From: Dyella flava
GTDB lineage: Bacteria; Pseudomonadota; Gammaproteobacteria; Xanthomonadales; Rhodanobacteraceae
Direction: 5' to 3'
Assembly (NCBI RefSeq): GCF_016904955.1
Contig: NZ_JADIKE010000038.1
Span: 310,001-374,000, forward strand
Length of the DNA: 64,000 bases
Shown here: piece after piece, positions 33,683 through 42,395 of the stretch
Numbering within the stretch: the stretch's first letter is position 1
Layout of the letters: every line of letters starts with the position of its first letter
Position numbers and translations under genes: made by a program
Notes under the pieces: generated by a model
Databases searched by the model: none
Told to the model about the DNA's origin: nothing
What the model saw: the letters and a program-made list of their open reading frames with translations, nothing else

Positions 33683-35785
33683 CTACAAGTCGAGATCAGC
33701 AGGCGGTCGGCCGATGCGATAGCGCGCGCTGACGGCGAGCATGGCACGGTGGAAGTCGGTGGCAAAACCTTGCATGTCGAACAGCGGGCTCTGACTGCGC
33801 TGCTGTACAAGATGACGCCGCAGCGTCGCCAGCGCTTCGCGATCATTGCCCAGGGCGGTCGCCATGCCTATAAAGGACACACTGTCGGCTGTGATCAGTT
33901 CCGGTAGTCCGAGGTGATGCAGCAGGCTGGTGACGGTACGTCCGGCCATGGTATCGCCGGTGCGCGTCAGCACCGGACAGCCGGCCCACAGCGCGTCCGA
34001 CGCGGTGGCGCGCGCATTGGCAGGCAGCGTATCGAGATAAAGATCGACATGGGCATAGCGCGCGAGATATTCAGCGTAGGGCAGGCGCGGCATGAAGATC
34101 AGGCGTGCGGGTGCGATATCCAGTGCGCTGGCCGCCTGGCGCAGGCGCTCGTGAGTCTCTTCAAAAGTGGAAAGCAGCCAGAGCACGCTATCGGGCACCT
34201 GCTGCAGGATCAGCATGCAGCGGGCAAAGACGGCCGGATTGAGCGCGTAGCTTTCGTTGAAGCAGGCAAACACGACCGCGTTTTCGGGCAGGCCGCAGGC
34301 TTGCCGCGAAGGTGTTTCGGCCATGCTACGGCCTGGATCATTCGGTTGCGCGCAACGCGGCAAACGGATCACCTTTTCGCTGACGTGCTCACGCAGCACG
34401 CTGGGAACGGTGATGGCGTCGGTGAGCAGGTAATCCATCCAGGGCGCGCCGGAGCTGCCGGTATAGCCCAGCCAGCCCACTTGTACCGGTGCGGCACGCA
34501 ACGACATCACCTCGATGTTGCCGCGTCCGCGATAACCGTTGAGATCGAACAGGATTTCGATCGCCGTGCCGTGGATCAGCGAGACGACCTGTTTGCGATT
34601 GAGTCCCGAGACATCGTGCAGGGTTGCTGCCGCGGACAAGCGACGGCGGACCGCGCCACCATCATCGGGAGTGGTGGCGAACAGATGGATCTCCAGCTCG
34701 GTATCAGCCAGCGCCTCGATCAACGCAACGATGTGCTGGCCGACGGCGGTTTCATGGAAACCATCGGCCAGCATGCCGATGCGAACCGGACTGTCCGGCA
34801 GGGGTACGGGATGGCGCAGGTTGAACTGTTGCCGAAAGTCTGCCGCTTGCTGTTCGAGTACGGACGCGTAGGTCTTGGCGCAGCGCAATTGCAGTGCGGC
34901 GTCGGTGTCCTCGGCGAGAAAGGCAAAGGGATGTACGCCGGGCTGGCCTTCCGACACGGCAAGTATCACTTGCTCGCTCAATGCATCGATGTCTCGCCAA
35001 CGGCACAGCCGACGGCGGACAAACAGCAACTGCCCGACCACCGGAATCGCCTCCGGGTTGCGCGACAAGGCATCGGTGAAGGCTTCATGGGCACCGATCA
35101 CGTCGCCGGCTTCATCCAGCATCATGGCGGCCTGGAACATGTGCTGCACATTGTTCGGCGCCAGTTTGCCCGCTTGCAGCAGCATGGCCGCGCCGTCCCG
35201 CGGGCGGCGTTGCATGTGCAGCATGTGGCCGAGCATGGCGTGGGCCAGATCGGAAGACGGTGCGTGCTGCAAGGCCTGACGTACCTGCACTTCGGCTTCC
35301 GGCAGACGCCCCAGCTCCATTTCTGCGGAGGCCAGGTTGAGCCGGATGGAGGGATGTTGCGGCATGTTTTTCACCGCCAGGGCAAAGGCATCGCGTGCGT
35401 GCACGTGCTGGCCGCCGGCCATGTAAGCGGTGCCAAGCACCTGCAGCAGGGCCGGATGTCCCGGTGCATGAGTCAGCGCCTTTTGCAGGCGTTCAATCGC
35501 CGCACCCAGCTTGCCCTCGGCCATGGCCATGCTGGCCAGATTGCACTGCACCTCGATGTTGCCTGGCGCCAGCTCGGCGGCGCGAGTCATCGCCATCTGC
35601 GCATCGCGCTGGCGGCCCACGCGCAGCAGGGCGACCCCGTGCAAGCGAAGTAGATCGGCCGACACTGGGAACTGCCGACGCGCGAGTGCTCCGAGATTGG
35701 CGGCTTCTTCGTTGGCGTCGCGCTGCAGCAGCTCGTTGAGCCGTTGCAGGATCGGGGCGATGTCATTGGGCAGTGCGTCAGTCAT
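33683..35785 (-). CDS. TPR protein with O-GlcNAc transferase-like (SPINDLY/GT41) C-terminal domain
   Basis: The 700-residue protein starts with about eight tetratricopeptide repeats (residues 10-270, for example AGNIEVQCNLASMAMAEGKL-like units). It continues with the two Rossmann lobes of GT41 transferases: VRIGMLADGFHETAVGQHIV, VGWLGYTGSSGAPWMDYLLT, DSVLWLLSTFEE and LYLDTLPANARATASDALWA. It probably glycosylates proteins in the cytosol, as in Xanthomonas relatives. Two conserved positions differ: the YKIxP lysine is Ala (FNESYALNP), and the usual NG-[HG]-TT donor loop reads NARAT. Either the donor sugar differs or activity is reduced. It is convergent with no neighbour and separated from prfA by an inverted-repeat spacer. 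Confidence 0.88.
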   Translation of the reverse strand: MTDALPNDIAPILQRLNELLQRDANEEAANLGALARRQFPVSADLLRLHGVALLRVGRQRDAQMAMTRAAELAPGNIEVQCNLASMAMAEGKLGAAIERLQKALTHAPGHPALLQVLGTAYMAGGQHVHARDAFALAVKNMPQHPSIRLNLASAEMELGRLPEAEVQVRQALQHAPSSDLAHAMLGHMLHMQRRPRDGAAMLLQAGKLAPNNVQHMFQAAMMLDEAGDVIGAHEAFTDALSRNPEAIPVVGQLLFVRRRLCRWRDIDALSEQVILAVSEGQPGVHPFAFLAEDTDAALQLRCAKTYASVLEQQAADFRQQFNLRHPVPLPDSPVRIGMLADGFHETAVGQHIVALIEALADTELEIHLFATTPDDGGAVRRRLSAAATLHDVSGLNRKQVVSLIHGTAIEILFDLNGYRGRGNIEVMSLRAAPVQVGWLGYTGSSGAPWMDYLLTDAITVPSVLREHVSEKVIRLPRCAQPNDPGRSMAETPSRQACGLPENAVVFACFNESYALNPAVFARCMLILQQVPDSVLWLLSTFEETHERLRQAASALDIAPARLIFMPRLPYAEYLARYAHVDLYLDTLPANARATASDALWAGCPVLTRTGDTMAGRTVTSLLHHLGLPELITADSVSFIGMATALGNDREALATLRRHLVQQRSQSPLFDMQGFATDFHRAMLAVSARYRIGRPPADLDL

Positions 35786-35804
35786 GGAGCCAGGAGTGAG
35801 TGAA

Positions 35805-35955
35805 GAGGAGTGAGAAGTGAGTAAAGGCCGTCCTGCCAGCCGGCTGTGCCGGAGAGCTGTGGAGGTGTGTGAAAGTGCCCCTTGAGAATGCAGCCTAAGC
35901 GTAACGCGATCCAGCCGCTCTTACTCACTCCTCACTTCTTAATTTCTCACTCCTC
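35805..35955. repeat. Inverted GAGTGAG-type repeats in the spacer between prfA and the GT41 gene
   Basis: GAGGAGTGAGA (35805-35815) is perfectly complementary to TCTCACTCCTC (35945-35955), and AGTGAGTAA (35816-35824) to TTACTCACT (35921-35929). They bracket a ~95-bp GC-rich segment, and related GAGTGAG words recur within each side. Position suggests a large transcript hairpin or the footprint of a small mobile element. Confidence 0.65.
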
Positions 35956-35957
35956 AA

Positions 35958-37037
35958 TCAGCCGCCGGCCAGCGATTTCAACTCGTCGGCCTGGTGTTCG
36001 CGGGTCAGCGTGCCGATCAGCTCAGCCAGATCGCCCTGCATGATGTCCGGCAGGCGGTGCAGGTCCAGACCGATGCGATGGTCGGTGACCAGGCTGTCCT
36101 TATAACGATAGGTACGGATGCGTTGGCTGCGGTCACCGGTGCCTACTTGCAGCCGCCGCGTGTGGGCCTGTTCGGCGCTCTGCTTGGATTGCGCTTCATC
36201 GAGCAGGCGGGCCTTGAGCAGGCTCATAGCGCGGGCGCGGTTCTTGTGCTGGCTGCGCTCGTCCTGGCATTCCACCACGATGCCGCTGGGCAGATGGGTG
36301 ATGCGGATGGCCGAGTCGGTCTTGTTGACGTGCTGGCCGCCCGCGCCCGAGGCACGGAAGGTGTCTATTTTCAGGTCGGCCGGGGAGAGCTCGATCTCTT
36401 CGATGTCATCCAGTTCGGGCAACACGGCGACCGTGGCGGTCGAGGTGTGCACGCGCCCTTGCGACTCGGTCACCGGCACGCGCTTGACGCAATGCACGCC
36501 TGATTCGAACTTGAGCTGGGAGAACGCCCCGCGGCCTTCGATCCGGGCGACGATTTCCTTGTAGCCGCCGTGTTCACCGGGATTCTCGCTAAGCACTTCG
36601 ACCTGCCAGCGTTGGCGCTCGGCGTAGCGGGTGTACATGCGGAATAGATCGCCCGCAAAAATGGCTGCTTCGTCGCCGCCGGAACCGGCACGCACTTCCA
36701 GGAACAGGTTGGCGTCGTCGCGCGGATCCTTGGGGATCAGCAGCAACTGCAATTCGCCGTCCAGTTCGGCCGCGCGCGTCTCCAGGCGAGTGATATCGTC
36801 CTCGGCCATGTCACGCAGCTCCGGATCGTCGAGCATGGCGCGCGCATCGGCCAGTTCGCGCTCGATGCCCGTTTGTTCGCGCATGGCGTCGGCCACCGGT
36901 TCGAGCTGGGCATATTCGCGCGACAGTTCGCGAAAGCGGGTGTTGTCGGCCAGGACGTCTTGCTGACCGAGTAACAGGCCGATTTCTTCGTGGCGTTCGG
37001 CGATGGCTTCGAGTTTGCGGCGTATGGATGGCGTCAT
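35958..37037 (-). CDS. prfA: Peptide chain release factor 1
   Basis: The 359-residue factor reads UAA and UAG and triggers peptide release. The coiled N-terminal domain (1-110) is followed by the codon-recognition region with RVPVTESQGRVHTS (the PxT motif as PVT), and GGQ in RASGAGGQHVNKTDSAIR. The C-terminal stretch YRYKDSLVTDHRIG replaces the YNFPQGRVTDHRIN of E. coli. The ATG at 37037 is supported by homology; the longer in-frame ORF is shadow. It follows hemA after 86 bp, the common hemA-prfA order, but prmC, usually next, is absent here. Confidence 0.97.
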   Translation of the reverse strand: MTPSIRRKLEAIAERHEEIGLLLGQQDVLADNTRFRELSREYAQLEPVADAMREQTGIERELADARAMLDDPELRDMAEDDITRLETRAAELDGELQLLLIPKDPRDDANLFLEVRAGSGGDEAAIFAGDLFRMYTRYAERQRWQVEVLSENPGEHGGYKEIVARIEGRGAFSQLKFESGVHCVKRVPVTESQGRVHTSTATVAVLPELDDIEEIELSPADLKIDTFRASGAGGQHVNKTDSAIRITHLPSGIVVECQDERSQHKNRARAMSLLKARLLDEAQSKQSAEQAHTRRLQVGTGDRSQRIRTYRYKDSLVTDHRIGLDLHRLPDIMQGDLAELIGTLTREHQADELKSLAGG

Positions 37038-37123
37038 GGACAGCGGCGGAAAGCGAGGGACGAGGGGCGAGCAGGATGCTCGCAGCCTGGAAACCGATGG
37101 AACGCGGCAGCCAGCCGCCCTCG

Positions 37124-38419
37124 CTATTTGTCCTCGAAGGATTCGTCCGTCGTGCCGGCTTTCGCGTCCTCGTCCAGTCCATACAGGCGACCGGCGGCGT
37201 GCAGTAGATCGTGATCCCCGCTGAGCGCGGCCGCACGCAGGCGTGCGCTGGGGTGATGCAGCAGTTTGTTGGTGAGCGTGTTGGCGAGGAACGACAACGC
37301 CTCGTCCGCCGACTTGCCGCGGGCGAGCATCGCGCGCGCTTTTTCCAGGACCTGGTCGCGATAGATTTCGGCGTGATGGCGCAGATCCAGCGCAGGATTT
37401 TTCACGGTGAGCGCACGACGCCACGCCATGTAGCGTTCGACTTGCAGGTCGATGATGGCGTCGGCTTCACGCGCAGCGTTCTCGCGCGAGCGACGGTTGT
37501 CGTCGATCACCTGGCGCAGGTCGTCGATACCGTAGAGGTAGACGTCATCGAGCTCGCCCACCGACGGTTCGATATCGCGCGGTACGGCGATATCGACCAT
37601 GAACATCGGCTTGCGGCGGCGGGTGGCAATCGCCTTTTCCACCATCGCGCGGGTCAGCACCGGCTGCCGCGCAGCGGTGGAGGCGATCACGATGTCCGCT
37701 TCGGCCAGATGCTGCGGAAGGTCGTGCAGGCCGATGGCGTAGCCGCCGTGGCGACTCGCAAGCTCCTGCGCATTTTCCAGGGTGCGATTGGCTACGATCA
37801 GCCGGCGGACTTGCTTTTCCGCCAGATGACGTACCGCCAGTTCGATGGTGTCGCCTGCGCCGATCAGCAGCACGCAAGCCTGACGCAAATCAGTGAATAC
37901 CCGCTCCGCCAGGCGTACGGCAGTAAAGGCCACGGATACGGTGTGTGCACCGATGCGCGTGTCGGTGCGGACTCGCTTGGCGACCGCAAAGGTGTGCTGC
38001 AGCAGGCGGTCCATCGGGGTTTTGAGGGTGTTGACCTCGCGCGCCTGCTGGTAGGCATCCTTCACCTGGCCGAGGATCTGCGGTTCGCCCAGCACCATCG
38101 AGTCCAGCCCGGTCGCGACCCGAAACATGTGCCTCACGGCTGCTTCGTCATCATGCCGATAAAGGAACTCGTCAAGCTTGCCCGGAGTCAGACGATGGTG
38201 ACGATTGAGCCATTCCTGCGGCACGTCTTCCGCACCTGCCGCCACACTGACGTAAAGCTCGGTGCGGTTGCAGGTGGACAGGATCATTGCCTCGTCGACA
38301 CCGGGTTGCTGGGTCAGGTCGCGCAGTGCGGTACCGGTTGCATCCACGTCGAACGCCACCTGCTCGCGCAAGCTGACCGGCGCGGTAAGGTGGTTGAGCC
38401 CGAGGGCGATCAGCTTCAT
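37124..38419 (-). CDS. hemA: Glutamyl-tRNA reductase
   Basis: The 431-residue enzyme makes glutamate-1-semialdehyde from Glu-tRNA(Glu), the first committed step of heme synthesis by the C5 route. The catalytic Cys50 is in STCNRTELY. GLDSMVLGEPQILGQVK and SVAFTAVRLAERVF mark the catalytic domain, and the NADPH-binding motif appears as LLIGAGDTIELAVRHL. The C-terminal dimerisation helix (about 310-420) is complete. It is divergent from the TPR-lipoprotein gene across 93 bp, an arrangement shared with Pseudomonas, where hemA and lolB regions also face apart. Confidence 0.98.
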   Translation of the reverse strand: MKLIALGLNHLTAPVSLREQVAFDVDATGTALRDLTQQPGVDEAMILSTCNRTELYVSVAAGAEDVPQEWLNRHHRLTPGKLDEFLYRHDDEAAVRHMFRVATGLDSMVLGEPQILGQVKDAYQQAREVNTLKTPMDRLLQHTFAVAKRVRTDTRIGAHTVSVAFTAVRLAERVFTDLRQACVLLIGAGDTIELAVRHLAEKQVRRLIVANRTLENAQELASRHGGYAIGLHDLPQHLAEADIVIASTAARQPVLTRAMVEKAIATRRRKPMFMVDIAVPRDIEPSVGELDDVYLYGIDDLRQVIDDNRRSRENAAREADAIIDLQVERYMAWRRALTVKNPALDLRHHAEIYRDQVLEKARAMLARGKSADEALSFLANTLTNKLLHHPSARLRAAALSGDHDLLHAAGRLYGLDEDAKAGTTDESFEDK

Positions 38420-38512
38420 GACGTGATGCGATTGGGGGCGACGGGCGTTGGCCGGCGTAGACTAGACATGGCCGGATGTAACCGGAACCGAAAGAAGATC
38501 TGGAGGAATAGT

Positions 38513-40252
38513 GTGCTGAGCGGGACGGCCAAGTTCAAGCAAGTGCGGCAGTATGTAGCTGTAGGTTTAGTCGTGCTTGGGGTGGCAGGATGTGCCGCGA
38601 TACCCAATCGGGCTAGCGTCACATCGAAAACAACCCCGCAGCCGTTGGCGCAGATGACGGTAGCTACGCCAGACCTGGACCACGATCTGCTGGCCCAGCT
38701 CATGGCCGGTGAATTGGCGTTGTCCGGGGCGGATCTCAAGGCCGCCTCCCAGGCTTACGGCAAGGCGATGATGATTTCGCACGATCCGGAGGTGGCCGGC
38801 AAGGCTGCCGCTCTGGCGATCGCCATCCATGATCCGGATGCTGCGCGGCAGGCCATCGACCGCTGGCAGGCGCTTGGCGCCACCCCCGCCCAGTTGGCCC
38901 AGGCGCGGGCCGAGCTGGCGGTGGAGCAGGGCAAGACCGACGAGGCCCGGCACCAGCTTTCGCTGCTGCTGGCCAGTGGCGACAAAGACGCCTGGCGGAT
39001 GTTCGGGCGCGTGCTCATCGGCAGCCGAGACGCTGCCTTGGCCTCCAATCTGCTGGAGTCGCTGGCCACGCCCAGCAGTCTGCCGCCGGATCCGAAGGCC
39101 TGGCTGGCGATGAGTCAGCTGGGTGAGCAGCTCGGTCGCCACCAGTATGCCCAGCAGATTGCCGATGCCGCGATGAAGCGTTTCGGCACGGCTGAGACGT
39201 ATGCCTGGGCGGCACAACTCAAGCTCGACAATGGCGATCGCACCGGTGGCCTGAGTCTGTTGAAGCAGGCGCAGGTGAAGGATCCCACCAATATCGGGCT
39301 GCGCCTGACCTATGCATCCTTGCTCGGGCAGAGCGGTCAGTACGCGCAGGCCACCAGGTTGCTGGAGAAAGGTCCGCAGAACGCGCAGACCTATGCCATG
39401 CGCGCGGCGCTGGCAGCCAGTGCCAAGGACAACAAGTCACTCGAGCAGGTCTACAAACAGCTCTCGCAGGCGCCGGACGATGTGCGTACCGCCAGTGCCT
39501 ATTTGCTCGGCCAACTGGCCGAAGTGCTTGGCCGCAAGGAAGAGGCGCTGAAATGGTATGACCAGGTGTCGGACGACGACGACCATGCCTTCGACGCCGA
39601 TCTGCGCACCGCGATCATCCTGCAGGACCTTGGGCGCAGTGCCGAAGCGCATCAGCAATTGGCCGAGATGCAGACTGATTATCTCGATCAGCCCGCGCAG
39701 CTGCGCCGCGCCTATGAAGTGGATGCGGATCTGTACCTGCGCGAGAAGCGCTATGCGGAAGCCACCAATGCCTTTACGCATGCGCTGCAAGTGGTGCCGG
39801 ATGATCCGGATCTCTTGTACGGCCGTGGCCTGGCTTATGCTGAGATCGGCAAGATCGATCAGGCGGTGGCGGATTTCCGCCGCCTGCTGCAGATCAAGCC
39901 GGACGACATTGACGCCAGCAATGCACTCGGCTTTACCTTGGCCGATGCCGGGCGCGATCTGCCGGAAGCCGAAAAATTGATCGCCGCGGCGCGTGCTGCG
40001 AAGCCCAACGATCCTTCCATTGCCGATTCCTGGGGCTGGCTGCAATACCGGCTCGGTCATCTCAATCAGGCTGCGCAGGTGTTGCGTGGCGCATGGCAGG
40101 CAGGCAAGGATGCCGATGTGGGCGTGCATCTGGGCGAAGTGCTGTGGAAGCAGGGACAGCACGATCAGGCGCAACAGGTCTTCGATGAAGTGCGTCGCAT
40201 GGATCCCCACAACACCAGCCTGCAAGAAACCTTGAAGCGTCTCCAGCCATGA
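38513..40252 (+). CDS. TPR outer-membrane lipoprotein (LbcA-like)
   Basis: The 579-residue protein begins at GTG 38513, chosen because GGAGG (38502-38506) is 6 nt upstream and a lipoprotein signal follows immediately (VGLVVLGVAGC). The alternative ATG 38468 would add 15 polar residues before the signal. The mature part is almost entirely tetratricopeptide repeats, for example FTHALQVVPDDPDLLYGRGL and AVADFRRLLQIKPDDIDASN. In P. aeruginosa the gene in this position between hemA and lolB (PA4667) is LbcA, the adaptor that activates the CtpA protease. Orthology is inferred from synteny and repeats. Its stop overlaps the lolB start (ATGA). Confidence 0.88.
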   Translation: MLSGTAKFKQVRQYVAVGLVVLGVAGCAAIPNRASVTSKTTPQPLAQMTVATPDLDHDLLAQLMAGELALSGADLKAASQAYGKAMMISHDPEVAGKAAALAIAIHDPDAARQAIDRWQALGATPAQLAQARAELAVEQGKTDEARHQLSLLLASGDKDAWRMFGRVLIGSRDAALASNLLESLATPSSLPPDPKAWLAMSQLGEQLGRHQYAQQIADAAMKRFGTAETYAWAAQLKLDNGDRTGGLSLLKQAQVKDPTNIGLRLTYASLLGQSGQYAQATRLLEKGPQNAQTYAMRAALAASAKDNKSLEQVYKQLSQAPDDVRTASAYLLGQLAEVLGRKEEALKWYDQVSDDDDHAFDADLRTAIILQDLGRSAEAHQQLAEMQTDYLDQPAQLRRAYEVDADLYLREKRYAEATNAFTHALQVVPDDPDLLYGRGLAYAEIGKIDQAVADFRRLLQIKPDDIDASNALGFTLADAGRDLPEAEKLIAAARAAKPNDPSIADSWGWLQYRLGHLNQAAQVLRGAWQAGKDADVGVHLGEVLWKQGQHDQAQQVFDEVRRMDPHNTSLQETLKRLQP

Positions 40253-40857
40253 AATCATCGCTCCGTTTTCTCGCAGCGCTCGCACCGCTGCTGCTGGCTG
40301 CCTGTGCGCCACAACAAGTCGTGCGCAACAAAGGCGATGCCGCATCGCTGGCACAGCAGGCGGTGCGTGAGCAGCAATTGGCAAACGTCGATCATTGGAC
40401 CTTGCAGGGCCGCCTTGGCGTGTCCAATGGCAAGGACGGCGGTAGCGGCGTGTTGACCTGGATTCAAAACGGCGATCGCTACGAGTTCACCTTGCGTGCG
40501 CCGATTTCCGGCAAGAGCTTCCGTCTTAGCGGCGGTCCTGACGGTGCGTTGCTGGAAGGGCTGGAGGGTGGCCCGTTACAGGGTGCCAATGCGGAAGAAC
40601 TGATGCGTCGCGCCTTGGGCTGGGACATCCCGCTGGATGAACTACGTGCGTGGGTTCTGGGCGTGCGTACGCAAGGACAGGAAGCCGAATTGAGCTTTGG
40701 TGACGACAAGCTGCCGTCGTTGTTGCAGCAGGGCGGTTGGGCGATCAGCTACCCTGTGTGGGATAGCACACATCAACCGCCATTGCCGGCCAAGGTTTTT
40801 GCCGAAAAACCACCTTATTCCGTCCGGCTGGTGATCAGCTCCTGGACGTTGCAGTAA
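40249..40857 (+). CDS. lolB: Outer-membrane lipoprotein insertion protein LolB
   Basis: The 202-residue lipoprotein receives lipoproteins from LolA and inserts them in the outer membrane. Its own signal is LLLAAC, with Cys19 as the lipidated residue. The half-barrel then shows WTLQGRLGVSNGKDGGSGVLTW and FTLRAPISGKSFRLSGGPDG, with RAWVLGVRTQG and WAISYPVWD near the end, all typical. It is tightly coupled to the upstream TPR lipoprotein gene and leads into the ispE fusion, the widely conserved lolB-ispE-prs order. Confidence 0.96.
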   Translation: MKSSLRFLAALAPLLLAACAPQQVVRNKGDAASLAQQAVREQQLANVDHWTLQGRLGVSNGKDGGSGVLTWIQNGDRYEFTLRAPISGKSFRLSGGPDGALLEGLEGGPLQGANAEELMRRALGWDIPLDELRAWVLGVRTQGQEAELSFGDDKLPSLLQQGGWAISYPVWDSTHQPPLPAKVFAEKPPYSVRLVISSWTLQ

Positions 40858-40878
40858 CGCGCCTGGTTCAACTTGCCC

Positions 40879-42237
40879 ATGTCATTCCGTATTGAACGTG
40901 CCGTCCGGACGCATGTCGACGCGATTTGCGCGATCGAACGCGCTGCTGTGGAGATGTTCCGGCAGCACAAGGCGTGGCGGTTCTATTCCGCTGTTTCGAT
41001 CCCGCCCGAGCAATTAGAAGAGGAGATCCAGCGCGGGCTGGTGTGGGTGGCTTTGCCGGATGGTCGCGACGAACCGGTGGGTTTCGTCTGGCTCGATACC
41101 GAGCAGGGCAGTGATGTTGCGGGCATCGCCGAGATCGATGTGCTGCCCGAATACAGCCGGCGCGGCATCGGTGCGGCGCTGTTGAATCACGCCTGCGATT
41201 GGGCGAGGGCGGCGGGTTATCACCGGGTCGATCTCGGTACCCTGGCCGACGTGCCGTGGAACGCGCCGTTTTACGCCAGGCACGGATTTGCGATCGTGGA
41301 TAAGCACGATCCGGCGTTTGCCTATGCACGCGAGCGCGATCGTGAGAACGGTTTTCCGGATACGTTGCGCGTGTTCATGTCGCGCCCGTTGTCACGTCCG
41401 CTTGCGCATGAATGGACCGTGTGGCCGGCGCCGGCCAAGCTCGATCTGTTCCTGCGCATCATCGGGTTGCGTGAGAACGGTCAAGATGAAACGCAGACGG
41501 TGATGCGGCTGCTCGACTGGAGCGATGAAGTTCGCCTGCGTGCGCGTGCTGACGAGCAGATTCACTCGCAAGACGAACACGCCGTGCGCGCGGCAGAATT
41601 GTTGCGGGAACGCGCTGGCATCCGCACCGGTGCGGACATAGCGATCGAGAAGCGCACGTCCGTCGATGCCAGCCTGGGTGGGAATGGCTCGGTAGCCGCC
41701 ACCGTGCTGGTCGGCTTGAATCAAGTCTGGGGCTGTGGATTGGGCCTCGACGAACTCGACGATCTGGGGCGGCAGCTTGAGCTGGAGGTGCCGGTTTTCG
41801 TTCGTGGCCGCTCGGCGTGGGTCACGGGTGCAGGCGAGCACATCAAGCCGATCAAGCTGCCCAGGCGCTGGTACGTGTTGCTTGATACACACGAAAACGT
41901 GCGAACTGTTGATTTATTTCAAGCAACTGAATTGACACGTAATGCGCCCGCCGCCACAATTTCATCCTTTGCTTCCGGCGAAACGTTGGAGAACGTGTAC
42001 GAGCCTGTCGTTCGCTCGCGCTACCCACGGGTCGCAGCGGCACTGGATTGGCTCGGAAGCCACGGCCACGCGCGGCTTTCCGGCAGCGGTGGTTGCGTTT
42101 TCCTCGAAACGGCAACGCCCGAACGGGCTGAGGCAGTCGCCAGGCGCTGTCCGGTCACGTTCACGGCCCGAGTGGTCGAGGGCGTCGGGTTGTCGCCGTT
42201 GCATCGGGCGCTGGTGCGCCACGCTGCAACGCGTTAA
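40879..42237 (+). CDS. ispE: GNAT acetyltransferase - IspE (CDP-ME kinase) fusion with altered kinase motifs
   Basis: A single 452-residue frame joins two domains. Residues about 1-165 are a GNAT acetyltransferase (acetyl-CoA loop SRRGIGAALLNHA at ~93-105, then WNAPFYARHGF). Residues about 178-452 are a GHMP kinase aligned end to end with IspE, beginning WPAPAKLDLFLRI (Lys187) and ending EGVGLSPLHRAL. Normally IspE phosphorylates CDP-methylerythritol in the MEP isoprenoid pathway. Several hallmark residues differ: Asn to Asp in PAKLN, GYH to GQD (Asp203 for the cytosine-binding His), GLGGGSS to SLGGNGS (~265-271), and LGADVP to LELEVP, putting Glu303 at the catalytic Asp. Synteny (lolB-here-tRNA-Gln-prs) is that of true ispE. 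A separate start at ATG 41377 lacks a clear ribosome-binding site. Confidence 0.88.
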   Translation: MSFRIERAVRTHVDAICAIERAAVEMFRQHKAWRFYSAVSIPPEQLEEEIQRGLVWVALPDGRDEPVGFVWLDTEQGSDVAGIAEIDVLPEYSRRGIGAALLNHACDWARAAGYHRVDLGTLADVPWNAPFYARHGFAIVDKHDPAFAYARERDRENGFPDTLRVFMSRPLSRPLAHEWTVWPAPAKLDLFLRIIGLRENGQDETQTVMRLLDWSDEVRLRARADEQIHSQDEHAVRAAELLRERAGIRTGADIAIEKRTSVDASLGGNGSVAATVLVGLNQVWGCGLGLDELDDLGRQLELEVPVFVRGRSAWVTGAGEHIKPIKLPRRWYVLLDTHENVRTVDLFQATELTRNAPAATISSFASGETLENVYEPVVRSRYPRVAAALDWLGSHGHARLSGSGGCVFLETATPERAEAVARRCPVTFTARVVEGVGLSPLHRALVRHAATR

Positions 42238-42284
42238 CCGGCTGGCCAGGAAGCAGACTGCAAAACCAAAACGAGTAGTAACAC

Positions 42285-42361
42285 TGGGGCGTCGCCAAGC
42301 TGGTTAAGGCACGGGATTTTGATTCCCGCATGCGTAGGTTCGAATCCTACCGCCCCAGCCA
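42285..42361 (+). tRNA. tRNA-Gln (TTG)
   Basis: A 77-nt cloverleaf. Acceptor TGGGGCG pairs with CGCCCCA, the anticodon loop ATTTTGATT gives anticodon TTG, the T-loop is GGTTCGAATCC, and CCA is encoded. It sits between ispE and prs, 34 bp before the prs start, so the mRNA of the two genes must be processed around it. Confidence 0.97.
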
Positions 42362-42395
42362 TTCACACAATGGCCTGGTTTCTGAGGAAACAACC

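Noticed and set aside
33914..35653. A 579-codon plus-strand frame over the GT41-like gene
   Set aside because: It is antisense to a gene with clear TPR and glycosyltransferase motifs and has no recognisable features itself.
37211..38512. A 1013-codon open frame running from inside hemA into the TPR lipoprotein gene
   Set aside because: The first ~430 codons are antisense to hemA and have no family resemblance; the real gene starts at GTG 38513 with its ribosome-binding site and lipoprotein signal.
40879..42237. Treating the acetyltransferase and IspE parts as two genes or a sequencing fusion
   Set aside because: The frame is continuous with no stop or shift between the domains, and the internal ATG at 41377 lacks a ribosome-binding site, so one polypeptide is the simpler reading.
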